A stretch of 64,000 bases of DNA from positions 620,001 to 684,000 of the forward strand of contig CANMBU010000002.1 of the NCBI GenBank assembly GCA_947496175.1. Direction: 5' to 3'. The stretch is from an uncultured Roseovarius sp. (GTDB taxonomy: Bacteria > Pseudomonadota > Alphaproteobacteria > Rhodobacterales > Rhodobacteraceae). Each line of letters opens with the position of its first letter. The first letter of the stretch is position 1. Made by a program: the position numbers and the translations under genes. Positions 54,315 to 62,971 of this stretch are shown here, piece by piece. The notes under the pieces are model-generated. The model saw nothing but the letters and a program-made list of their open reading frames with translations. It was not told the DNA's origin and searched no databases.

Positions 54315-55196
54315 ATGAAACCAACAGTGATCGGAATTGGTGCACAGAAATGTGCAACATCTTGGATGCATTCGGTGCTGGGAGTGCACCCGCAAGTGGG
54401 TGTGTCCGACCCAAAAGAGGTCGACTTTTTCTCTTACTATTTCGACCGCGGTTATCAGTGGTACGAGCGCCATTTCAGCCACCTGGCTGATTGTACCGCG
54501 TTGTGCGATACCTCGCCGTCTTATTTTTATGATCCACGCGCTGCGACGCGCGCGCGTCACTACAATGAGGATCTCAAAATTATTGCGCTTTTGCGCGATC
54601 CTGTAGCGCGGGCCTATTCCAACCACCTGCATGAGGTGATCAAGGGGCATATCGAGCCGCAGAGCTTTGAAGAGGGTCTGCTCAACAACCCGGCCTATCT
54701 TGAGCAGGGGCGCTATCACACGCATCTCAAACGCTGGGTAGACGCGTTTGGGCCACAACAGGTTCTTGTTCTGCTGGCCGAAGAAATTCATGCCGACCCG
54801 GTTCGGTCCGCCGCAAGCGTGTATGATTTTATCGGCGTCAACGCCAACTTTGTTTCTGCCGTTGCGTCTGAGCGGCGCAATGTGAGCGACGTGGCGCGCT
54901 CACCCGGATTGCGCCGTGCCTTGCGCAGCGGTGGGGATCTGATGCGGCGTGTGGGATTGGAAGAACAGCTTGTAAGGCTCAAATCAGCCACGCCCGTCGC
55001 AGGGCTGCTGAAGGCAAACAGTGCCGATTTGCGAGATCAGATTCCGCCAATGCAAGAGAGCACCAAGCATCAGCTTGCAGAGTATTTCGCGCCTGAGGTT
55101 CTTGATTTGACCGACATGCTGGGGCGTAAATCCTTGCCTTGGCCCACATGGGAGAGTGCTGAAACCCAATTGGCTCAGAGGCCTATGGCGAGCTGA
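54315..55196 (+). CDS. Sulfotransferase domain protein (polysaccharide cluster)
   Basis: 293 residues. The 5'-phosphosulfate loop is GIGAQKCATSWMHSVLGVHPQV, and the 3'-phosphate segment is LLRDPVARAYSNHLHEV. The start ATG 54315 is chosen because the conserved fold starts there. It transfers sulfate from PAPS to a hydroxyl or amine. Being the first gene of the exopolysaccharide cluster it probably decorates the sugar chain. Confidence 0.85.
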   Translation: MKPTVIGIGAQKCATSWMHSVLGVHPQVGVSDPKEVDFFSYYFDRGYQWYERHFSHLADCTALCDTSPSYFYDPRAATRARHYNEDLKIIALLRDPVARAYSNHLHEVIKGHIEPQSFEEGLLNNPAYLEQGRYHTHLKRWVDAFGPQQVLVLLAEEIHADPVRSAASVYDFIGVNANFVSAVASERRNVSDVARSPGLRRALRSGGDLMRRVGLEEQLVRLKSATPVAGLLKANSADLRDQIPPMQESTKHQLAEYFAPEVLDLTDMLGRKSLPWPTWESAETQLAQRPMAS

Positions 55197-55237
55197 CCTT
55201 GGGGACAAGACGGGTTTGATAAACAGGAAATCGCGAC

Positions 55238-57508
55238 GTGACGTTGATCGAACGAAATATGCTGACCCCACCGCAAGGCGAGGGCAGTGAACCCCCAAGC
55301 GTGGCACATGTCTTGTCGTCGGCTTTCAAGGCGGTGCGCCGTCACCTTTGGCTCTTGGGCACCATTGTAGCTGTATGTCTGCTCCTATCTTTGATCAGCA
55401 TCGTGGCCATGACGCCGGTTTATCAGGCGACCACGACGATCTACATTGATCCACGCGAAAGCCGGGGCTTCCAGGAGGCCGGTGGCATCCTGCTGAGCTC
55501 AGATGCGCTTGTTGTGGACTCCGAGGTCGAGATTCTGATGTCGAATGCGCTGGCCGAACGGGTCGTGGACAAGCTTGGTCTTGCCGCCCTGGATCCTGCC
55601 GAAGAGGAAGAACCGACGTCACCTAACTTCACCGCACGTCTCAAATCGCTCTTCGTGTCATCCGAAGACGAAGATCAAACCGGTGTGCTCAGCCCGGAAG
55701 AGGCGGCCAAGCGCCGGGCCATCTCAAAGTTACGCCGCGCGATGGAGATCGGGCGCTTGGGCAACACCTATGTGATTGAGATCACCGCCAAGCACACAGA
55801 CAAACAAAAAGTGGCCGCCATCGCCAATGCCTATGCCGAGGAATACCTGATCAGCGGCCTGGAGGTGCAGGCCGAGCGTTTGGTACAGCTTAACAGCTGG
55901 TCGTCGACCGCGCTGCGTGAGGCGGTGGAAGAACTGGAGATGGCCGAGCAGGAGGTTACCCAGTTTCGTCTTGTGAATCAGATTGATTCCGGTGATCGCC
56001 AAGTGGTTGGGGCCGAGCTTTCCGATCTGAACCTCGCTCTGGTCGCTTTGCGGAATGAGCGGTTTGACAAGGAACTCTTGTTGGAACGGGTTCGTAAAGT
56101 TCTGAGCGATGGAAGCACCGCCACAGATGTCACCAATATGGGCGTGCCAGAGATTGAACAAATCCGGGCCGAAATCCTTCAGGCTGAGATTGAAGTTGCC
56201 AGAATGACCGCCAATGGCACCCGCAGTTCCTTGCAGGCCAATATTATCTCAGGGGAGTTGGACGCGATGAAGGCACAGCTTGATCTGCAGTATCAGCGTG
56301 TCGCGCGTGAGCTTGAAAACCAGATTGAATTCTCATTGGCAGAAGAAAAGCGATTGTCAGACAGGGGCGATGCCTTGCGTGCGGATGTGGCCACTGTATC
56401 GGAAAAAGAAGCGAAACTGCGCGAATTGCAGATGCGTGCCAATGGTGCACGCGCCGTCTACCAAGCCTTGCTGACGCGTTTTCACGAAACCTCGGATGAT
56501 TTTGCTTACAACACCAGCTCTGCCAGGGTTTTGACCGCGGCCCAGGTGCCCGCCGGTCCAAGCGCGCCGCAGACCTCAAAAATCCTGGCGCTTGGTCTGG
56601 TCGCAGGCGTGTTCCTCGCGATGGTGGCGATTTTTCTGCTGGAGCAGCTCGACAACCGCATTCGTCAGCCGCGTCAGATCGAGGCGCTGGGCCTGCGCTA
56701 TATTGGGGCCATCCCGCGCATGACGGGTGTGTCTTTGCCTTTTGGGTTGTCGCGGTTTTGGAGCAGGCGCGATGTGAACGCCCCAGCCCTGAGCGGTGGC
56801 AAACGCGAACGTGACATGGCGCAGCTGAGTTATGCCGTCGATTTTCCGCTGTCTGAGTTTTCCGAAACCATTCGGTCAATTGTCTTTGACGCAGTGGCCA
56901 GCAACCCGTCTGCCGAAAAGGCGCAGATCATCGCTGTGACGTCTACCTCGCCGGGTCAGGGCAAATCTACCCTCGCGGCCAATATCGCCGCCTACTACGC
57001 CAAACAGGGCAAACGCGCGCATCTCATTGATTTTGACCTGCGCAACCCTGATCTGTCACAGGTTTTTGCCACCCGTCGAGTTGAGGGCAAGAGCATGGAT
57101 GGAGCCAACGCTGACGCGGCTCAGCAGGCGGGAATGCCCATAACAGATTTCGATTTTTCCGGGCGCGTGGAGGACACCAAGGCCGCCGACATGATCGAGT
57201 TGATCAATCCAGGCACCATCGTGACCTATCTCGAAAGTCTGAAGGCTGAATATGACGTGGTTGTTCTGGACATAGGCTCGCTCAGTGAAAGCTCAGATGC
57301 GCGCATGTGCGCTGATCTGGCGGATTATGTCGTTTTGGCGGTTCGCTGGGGCTTTAACACGATTGAACAATTCGAACTTGCGTTGGCGCGAGGGTTGAAC
57401 CGGACGGGTAAATCCGTGGGCGCCGTTCTGACCATGGTTCCATCCTCGGCGGAGTTGGAAAAAACAGCGCCGCGCGAAGGCCCCACACGCCCACAAGTCG
57501 CGGCGTAA
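55238..57508 (+). CDS. Exopolysaccharide chain-length/tyrosine-kinase-like protein (ExoP/Wzc type)
   Basis: 756 residues from GTG 55238 (ATG 55259 also possible). Wzz domain: first helix near residues 38-58 and a proline-rich second helix near 448-468 (PAGPSAPQTSKILALGLV). A long periplasmic coiled coil (200-430) lies between. The cytoplasmic BY-kinase module has Walker A TSPGQGKST and Walker A' LIDFDLRNPDLS. It lacks the C-terminal tyrosine cluster and the usual DxD in Walker B is VVLDIGS, so autophosphorylation is doubtful. It controls export and length of the polymer. Confidence 0.88.
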   Translation: MTLIERNMLTPPQGEGSEPPSVAHVLSSAFKAVRRHLWLLGTIVAVCLLLSLISIVAMTPVYQATTTIYIDPRESRGFQEAGGILLSSDALVVDSEVEILMSNALAERVVDKLGLAALDPAEEEEPTSPNFTARLKSLFVSSEDEDQTGVLSPEEAAKRRAISKLRRAMEIGRLGNTYVIEITAKHTDKQKVAAIANAYAEEYLISGLEVQAERLVQLNSWSSTALREAVEELEMAEQEVTQFRLVNQIDSGDRQVVGAELSDLNLALVALRNERFDKELLLERVRKVLSDGSTATDVTNMGVPEIEQIRAEILQAEIEVARMTANGTRSSLQANIISGELDAMKAQLDLQYQRVARELENQIEFSLAEEKRLSDRGDALRADVATVSEKEAKLRELQMRANGARAVYQALLTRFHETSDDFAYNTSSARVLTAAQVPAGPSAPQTSKILALGLVAGVFLAMVAIFLLEQLDNRIRQPRQIEALGLRYIGAIPRMTGVSLPFGLSRFWSRRDVNAPALSGGKRERDMAQLSYAVDFPLSEFSETIRSIVFDAVASNPSAEKAQIIAVTSTSPGQGKSTLAANIAAYYAKQGKRAHLIDFDLRNPDLSQVFATRRVEGKSMDGANADAAQQAGMPITDFDFSGRVEDTKAADMIELINPGTIVTYLESLKAEYDVVVLDIGSLSESSDARMCADLADYVVLAVRWGFNTIEQFELALARGLNRTGKSVGAVLTMVPSSAELEKTAPREGPTRPQVAA

Positions 57509-57518
57509 GGAGTCGCAG

Positions 57519-58424
57519 ATGAACCAATATCAAAGAACCTCTGTCGCAGTTTTTGCCCATAACGAAGCGGAAGGCATTACCGCCAACATACACGCGGTGC
57601 AACGTGCGGGGCTTGGGCCAGACGACCCTGTATTTGTTTTGATCAACGGTAGCACGGATAGTACCGAAAGCATCGTCAATGCTCTTGCCGAGGACGATCC
57701 GCGCATTCAGCCTGTGGTGATCGCGTTGGGCGACAAAGCCAACGCCTGGAGCTTTTATGTCAACCATCTGGCACCCGAGGACTGCGGATTGCATGTCTTT
57801 ATCGACGGTGATGTGCAGGTCTCGGAAGTGGCAATTGACGAAATCCATGCCAGCCTTGCCGTCCATCCTGAGGCCTTGGCCGCCTCGACCCTGCCGCAAG
57901 GCGGACGCACCGCCAAAGCCTGGGCGCGGCGCATCCTTTTTCACCACGGCATGCCAGGTAACTTCTATGCCCTGCGCGGGGAAACTCTCGCACGGATCAA
58001 GGCGCAATCTATCAACATGCCCGTGGGGTTGATCGGCGATGATCCGTTTCTGCGCTGGCTTTTGCTCAGCGGGTTGGAGCCGGGCGCAACGCCTGATCCG
58101 GGTCGTATCCGCCCCGTTCCAGAGGCGTTTTTCAGCTATCAGTCCATTCCCGTCACAAGCTGGAGTGGCCTGCGCGCACTTTGGGCGCGGCAAATGCGGT
58201 ATCAACTGCGCGACCTGCAAATGAACCTTTTGCGGGACCACCTGACGACCTATGGCCTCTCGGCCATGCCGCGCCGTATCGACAGCCTTTATGACCGCGC
58301 AACGCCGCTGATGGCACTTAAGGGACAGATCAAGCTGCGAAAGCTGGCGTTTTTCTACACTTACCTGCGCGCCCGTTCGAGCCGCGCGCGTCCACTTCGT
58401 GCCGCCGCTTGGTATGAAGAGTAG
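57519..58424 (+). CDS. Glycosyltransferase family 2
   Basis: 301 residues, GT-A fold: VAVFAHNEAEGI at the N-terminus, INGSTDSTESIV (sugar-nucleotide loop) and VFIDGDVQVSE as DxD metal site. The acceptor region reads MPVGLIGDDPFLRWLL. No membrane helix. It adds a sugar to the repeat unit of the exopolysaccharide. It lies 10 bases after the chain-length gene. Confidence 0.88.
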   Translation: MNQYQRTSVAVFAHNEAEGITANIHAVQRAGLGPDDPVFVLINGSTDSTESIVNALAEDDPRIQPVVIALGDKANAWSFYVNHLAPEDCGLHVFIDGDVQVSEVAIDEIHASLAVHPEALAASTLPQGGRTAKAWARRILFHHGMPGNFYALRGETLARIKAQSINMPVGLIGDDPFLRWLLLSGLEPGATPDPGRIRPVPEAFFSYQSIPVTSWSGLRALWARQMRYQLRDLQMNLLRDHLTTYGLSAMPRRIDSLYDRATPLMALKGQIKLRKLAFFYTYLRARSSRARPLRAAAWYEE

Positions 58425-58455
58425 ACAAGACGCGTGTGAGAGAGGCGACCACACC

Positions 58456-59337
58456 ATGGCATTGTTAAGCAAGGATAAGAAGGCCGACCGCGTAGCGAAA
58501 GAAGTCCCGGACTTTGCCCCGCATTTCTTTGTCATAGGGGCAATGAAAGCAGGCACCACAACCCTGCACCAGTATCTTGATCAGCGTGACGACATCAGTA
58601 TGGCCCGTATCAAAGAGGCGGATTACTTTTTGCAGGACGCGGAAACGGGTTTGGGCGAGGAGTGGTACAAAGCGCAGTTCGATCTGACACGAAGCTGTCT
58701 GGGCGAAGCCTCGCCGAATTATACCAAGTACGATATTTTTGCGGGCGTGCCCGAACGCATTCACGCCGTGGCGCAGGATGCAAAACTCATCTTTAGCGCG
58801 CGCGATCCGGTTGCCCGGTTTGCATCGCATTACCGTCATTCCTGGCTTCATGGACATATGCGTGTGGCCCCTCAGGATTTACTTTCCAGTGCCAATGGCC
58901 GCCACATGATCGAATGCAGCCGTTATGCCGCGCAGCTTGAGAAATACCTTGCATATTTTGATCGCAGGCAACTCTTGATCATAGATTTTGAAACGCTCTG
59001 TAACAGCCCTCAGACTGTTCTGGATGAAATCGGCGGGTTTCTTGGGTTAGCGACACAACGTATCAGTAAATTCGTCGCGACGAACACGGCCGATCAGGTA
59101 GCCCGTATTCCACCATTCATAAAACGCGCCGCTCGCTCAAAGCTTGCCCGCCGCTTAGATCGGTTCTTTCCCAATGGAGCAAGACAGGTGTTGGGCCGCG
59201 CCTTGTCGCGCCGTGATCCAATCGAGGTTCCGGTTTTGGGCAAGAACGTCTTGCAAGCGGCCTCTGAGCTGCTGCGCGAGGATGCGGACCGGTTTCGCAA
59301 GATCGCCGGAATGGAGTTTGCGCAATGGTCCGTCTGA
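58456..59337 (+). CDS. Second sulfotransferase domain protein
   Basis: 293 residues from ATG 58456. The PAPS loop FVIGAMKAGTTTLHQYLDQ is canonical (Lys-Ala-Gly-Thr-Thr), and the 3'-phosphate segment is IFSARDPVARFASHYRHS. It differs from the first sulfotransferase (54315) in sequence, so the cluster can probably sulfate two positions or acceptors. The next gene starts inside its last codons. Confidence 0.9.
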   Translation: MALLSKDKKADRVAKEVPDFAPHFFVIGAMKAGTTTLHQYLDQRDDISMARIKEADYFLQDAETGLGEEWYKAQFDLTRSCLGEASPNYTKYDIFAGVPERIHAVAQDAKLIFSARDPVARFASHYRHSWLHGHMRVAPQDLLSSANGRHMIECSRYAAQLEKYLAYFDRRQLLIIDFETLCNSPQTVLDEIGGFLGLATQRISKFVATNTADQVARIPPFIKRAARSKLARRLDRFFPNGARQVLGRALSRRDPIEVPVLGKNVLQAASELLREDADRFRKIAGMEFAQWSV

Positions 59338-60731
59338 ACAGCATTCTTGCGCTTATTTTGGTGCTGCTGGGGTCCTCCGTGCAGGCGGGACCGGACATGT
59401 CGCGCTACACACCCATATTGATAGAGGAATTCGACCGCCCGCTAAGCCGATTTGACGGCACAACCGGTATCTGGCGCGATTACCCCCGGCGTCAGAAATA
59501 CATCGGCAACGGTCCGCCCTCTCTCTACGTGAACCCAACCATGACGCGTCAGGATGGCAGTCCACTGGGACTCAACCCTTTCAGGATTGAAGACAGCAAA
59601 CTGCATATTGCCGCAGCCCCCATTCCCAAGTCAGATCTGAGCGATGTGCAGGCCCTGCTCCGGCAGGCAGGCTATGGGGAGCAAGCAGTTCAAAACGTGC
59701 GCTACTATTCCGGCTCGCTTTCGACCTTCTCCAGTTGGTCGCAAACCTATGGGTATTTTGAAATGCGCGCCAAACTGCCCGAGGGCAAAGGGCATTGGTC
59801 GGCATTCTGGCTGGTGCCGTCGGTCAATGGTTGGCCGCCTGAGATCGACATTTTTGAAGTGCTTGGGCGCGAAAATGGCAGCAAGGGCCGTGGCTCTCCT
59901 GACAATCGTGTCCACCTCCGGGTGCATTTCGACGAGATAGCCGAAGACGGCTCGCATGCGCCCGAGCCAACGCTGACAAATCCGTTTGAGGTGGTGGATG
60001 GCGTGCCGCAGCCCGCCATTCGCCGCGAACGCCAGAAAGGTCCGCGCTTTACCTTTGCCAAGACGGTGGATGTCGAAAAGGCATTTGAGCGCCAGATCTT
60101 TGACGACTTCAACACCTATGCGGTCAGTTGGACGCCGGATGAGATCACCTGGTGGTTTGGCCCCAACAGCAATGACTTGCGAGAGATTTACCGAACGCCA
60201 ACACCGCGGGATGTGACGGGCCCCATGGCTGTGATCTTCAACAATCAGATTGGCGGCAAATGGGCGGGGGCACCGGACCCTGCCAACGATGCCGAGACAT
60301 TTGCCAGCACGTTCATCATCGACTACGTCAAAGTCTTTGCGCAAACCCCTGAAACAATTGTTGAAACCGATTCAACCAATGTTCAGGGAGCTGACCTCGA
60401 TGAACACCTCATCGGTGGTGCCGCCTCACAAACGTTCCACCCCAAAGGCGGGTTTGACATTCTGACCGGCGGGGGTGGTGCCGATCGGTTTGTCATTGCT
60501 GGTGACAGTGGGTCCAAGGTGATTACAGACTTTGCAGCTGACGATGTTCTGGCGCTGTCGGGCTGGACTTTCAACGCGGGCCCAGAAGCGTTGCGCAGGT
60601 TGGAGCAAGTCGGCACGGACGTGTGGCTCATTGATGAACAAGAACCGCAAGCGCCACAGACTTTGATCTTTCGCGATCTCAACCGCTCTGACCTCAAATC
60701 GGCGAATTTTGAGTTCAGGCCGGGCGGATGA
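59325..60731 (+). CDS. Glycoside hydrolase family 16 protein with RTX-like tail
   Basis: 468 residues. It has a signal peptide (residues 1-21). The GH16 catalytic motif is E173-I-D175-I-F-E178 in PPEIDIFEVLG, with the strand TYGYFEMRAKLPEGKGHWSAFWL before it. The C-terminal 110 residues have a degenerate calcium-binding RTX part (GGFDILTGGGGADRFVI) as in ExoK/ExsH-type depolymerases secreted by type I systems. It trims or releases the polymer. It overlaps the previous gene by 13 bases and the next by 4. Confidence 0.9.
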   Translation: MVRLNSILALILVLLGSSVQAGPDMSRYTPILIEEFDRPLSRFDGTTGIWRDYPRRQKYIGNGPPSLYVNPTMTRQDGSPLGLNPFRIEDSKLHIAAAPIPKSDLSDVQALLRQAGYGEQAVQNVRYYSGSLSTFSSWSQTYGYFEMRAKLPEGKGHWSAFWLVPSVNGWPPEIDIFEVLGRENGSKGRGSPDNRVHLRVHFDEIAEDGSHAPEPTLTNPFEVVDGVPQPAIRRERQKGPRFTFAKTVDVEKAFERQIFDDFNTYAVSWTPDEITWWFGPNSNDLREIYRTPTPRDVTGPMAVIFNNQIGGKWAGAPDPANDAETFASTFIIDYVKVFAQTPETIVETDSTNVQGADLDEHLIGGAASQTFHPKGGFDILTGGGGADRFVIAGDSGSKVITDFAADDVLALSGWTFNAGPEALRRLEQVGTDVWLIDEQEPQAPQTLIFRDLNRSDLKSANFEFRPGG

Positions 60732-62017
60732 CCACGACAGCCGTAACACGATTTGCCGCGCCACTCGGAACGTCATCGCGCAAGGCCCCGTCCAGCGGTC
60801 TCACCTGGGCAGCGGCCTGCTATGACCTGATGCTGGCCACAACGATCATTATCGCCGGCAGCCAGGGCATCCACCGGTTTTTGCCACCTTTGCTGCTATG
60901 GGCATTGATCTACGCCATGGTATCGCTGAAATACGCCACGCACTTCCGCGTGCTCTTCAACGTTCTGCGCCAGAATATTGCAGTTATGGCGTTCCCGCTT
61001 GTCGCAGCACTCTCTACGGTCTGGTCTTTTGCACCGGGCGCCTCGGCCTATGCGGCCATGCAATTGATCGTGACATATATGGCGGCGATCTGGCTTGGCT
61101 GGAGATACAGGCCGCGCGACATAGCCCTGATCGTGCTCTTGGGCCTCACGCCCCTGATCGCGCTGTCACTTGTGAACTGGGCCACCGGCATGTTTGGAGA
61201 GGTCTATTCCTACACCGGCGGGCTTTTAGGCATCTTTAGCAATAAGAACACGCTTGGGCGCATGTCGCTGCTTTTGGGGATTGTAACGATCGCCCTTCTG
61301 ATCGGACGCAGATCAACCCTTCCACGCGTCGTTGTCCTCAGCGGTGTCTTCGTCATGGCCGCACTTGCATTGTTTCTGTCAAAGTCAGCCACCTCTGCCA
61401 TTGTCATGCTGGCATCCGCCGGTCTGTTCGTCCTGCTCACGCAACATCGCTATCCTGCCACGCTGCGTCTGGGGCTGTTTGGGATTGGTGCCGTTGCTGT
61501 GATGGCAACACTGATTTCCATGGCATATGGAGGATTTGATCCCTTCGCAGAAATCCTCGACGCATTCGGCAAAAGCTCAAACCTGACAGGGCGCACGACC
61601 CTTTGGGGGCTGGCTATGACCCAGATCTCTGAAACACCGTGGCTGGGGGTTGGTTTCGACGCCTATTGGGACACCGGCGCGTTTCTGGCGGTGGATTATG
61701 TGCAGCGCGCCTATGGCGAAGGGTTGATCAGCTTTCATAACTTTGTTCTGGACATCTGGGTGACACTGGGCGTTCCGGGGTTGATTGGCATTGCGGTGAC
61801 GCTCATGGCGATCACGCTCACCTTTCTGCGCTACTACATGGTCTCAAATGAGGTCTGGCCCGCCATGGCGCTCACATTGCTGGTGGCCGGTGTGGGCGTG
61901 GCGTTCTTTAACCCGCTCTTACACGCACAGCATGGCAATCTGATCGTGATTTTCGTGGCGCTCGCCGTTTCATCTCGGATCGAAATTGTGCGACTGAGCA
62001 AAGACGCTCCGAAATGA
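60728..62017 (+). CDS. O-antigen ligase/Wzy-like polymerase
   Basis: 429 residues with 10-11 membrane helices and a long periplasmic loop after about residue 275 (DPFAEILDAFGKSSNLTGRTTLWGLAMTQISETPWLGVGFDAYWD). This Wzy_C-type loop contains the Gly-Arg-Thr-x-Leu-Trp pattern. It polymerises lipid-linked repeat units, or ligates them, in the periplasm. Its ATG overlaps the GH16 stop. Confidence 0.88.
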   Translation: MTTTAVTRFAAPLGTSSRKAPSSGLTWAAACYDLMLATTIIIAGSQGIHRFLPPLLLWALIYAMVSLKYATHFRVLFNVLRQNIAVMAFPLVAALSTVWSFAPGASAYAAMQLIVTYMAAIWLGWRYRPRDIALIVLLGLTPLIALSLVNWATGMFGEVYSYTGGLLGIFSNKNTLGRMSLLLGIVTIALLIGRRSTLPRVVVLSGVFVMAALALFLSKSATSAIVMLASAGLFVLLTQHRYPATLRLGLFGIGAVAVMATLISMAYGGFDPFAEILDAFGKSSNLTGRTTLWGLAMTQISETPWLGVGFDAYWDTGAFLAVDYVQRAYGEGLISFHNFVLDIWVTLGVPGLIGIAVTLMAITLTFLRYYMVSNEVWPAMALTLLVAGVGVAFFNPLLHAQHGNLIVIFVALAVSSRIEIVRLSKDAPK

Positions 62018-62020
62018 CTG

Positions 62021-62971
62021 TCAGGCGGCCAGCCGGTCTCGAACCTCGTTTACGCGCGCTGTGATCTGCTCCTGCCGGGTACGCAGGATCTTGTCGCCAC
62101 TTAGAAAGCCAGGAAATTGCGCCGCGCGTTGCAGATCACGCACCAACATCATTTCGATTGCCGGAGCCAGACGCGCGACCCACTTGCGCGCTTGCGCCTT
62201 TTCATCCTGAGACACCACTTCAGCGACGCGCGTTCCATTGGCTTCATCGGCGAGCTTGGGCTTTTTGCGCCCCAACAAGGCTTGCTTGATTTGTACCAAG
62301 CGTTTGCGCGTCAATTTCATCCCTGAAAGGAATTCGTCAAAAGCGATGTCCATTTCAAGCGACTCCGCCCAATCCAGCCATTTGTGCCTGTTGAAGGTGG
62401 GTGAGATTGAAACCGGAACAAATGGCACACGAAATGCATCGGCGATAATCGCCCCGTGCAGCGACTCGGCCAGAACCATCTTCGCGCGGGCGAGCCGCAG
62501 GATCACGTCTTCACTGTCATCGGCCGGCGAGACGTAGGTGACACCTGCGCGATTTGCGATCCGATCCCAGTTCAGTGGCAGTTTGGCAGTGCCCACATGC
62601 GGTATGAATACGATCTCTCCGCTGGTGTTGAAGTCCTGAAACTTGTCAAAGGTCGATACCATCGCGGCAGGGTCGGTGATCGCGTGCTCCGCAGACAGCC
62701 CCAGAAGCTCCGCCGTGCGTGGACCCCGAACAAAGCCAATCTCGGTGCCTTGCGGCAGCTCGCTTGGCACTACGCCGTAGCCAGAGCCACTTCCCATCAC
62801 CACGACCTTGTCATTGCCCACAAAATTCTGCCGCCAAAGGATGCTGCCGATCCCAAACAGCGTGGTATCAGGGGCAATGCCGGAGTGGCCCGGGAATAGT
62901 TCGTCCCAGAACCACTCGTTCATGTCATCGCCGAAATTGCCGCCATCCACTTTGCAGAAAAAGACTTTCAT
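62021..62971 (-). CDS. Polysaccharide pyruvyl transferase family protein
   Basis: 316 residues from ATG 62971 (MKVFFCKVDGGNFGDDMNEW). The family's Asn-x-Gly-Asp start, GSGSGYG, RGPRTAELLG, DPAAMVS and the ESLHGAIIADAFRVPFVPV segment are all present. Such enzymes add pyruvate ketals to sugar residues using phosphoenolpyruvate. It is convergent with the polymerase gene, 3 bases away, and overlaps the flippase gene by four bases. Confidence 0.85.
   Translation of the reverse strand: MKVFFCKVDGGNFGDDMNEWFWDELFPGHSGIAPDTTLFGIGSILWRQNFVGNDKVVVMGSGSGYGVVPSELPQGTEIGFVRGPRTAELLGLSAEHAITDPAAMVSTFDKFQDFNTSGEIVFIPHVGTAKLPLNWDRIANRAGVTYVSPADDSEDVILRLARAKMVLAESLHGAIIADAFRVPFVPVSISPTFNRHKWLDWAESLEMDIAFDEFLSGMKLTRKRLVQIKQALLGRKKPKLADEANGTRVAEVVSQDEKAQARKWVARLAPAIEMMLVRDLQRAAQFPGFLSGDKILRTRQEQITARVNEVRDRLAA

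Noticed and set aside
57354..58559. Minus-strand open frame of 401 codons
   Set aside because: Antisense to the ExoP-like, GT2 and sulfotransferase genes, all with catalytic motifs.
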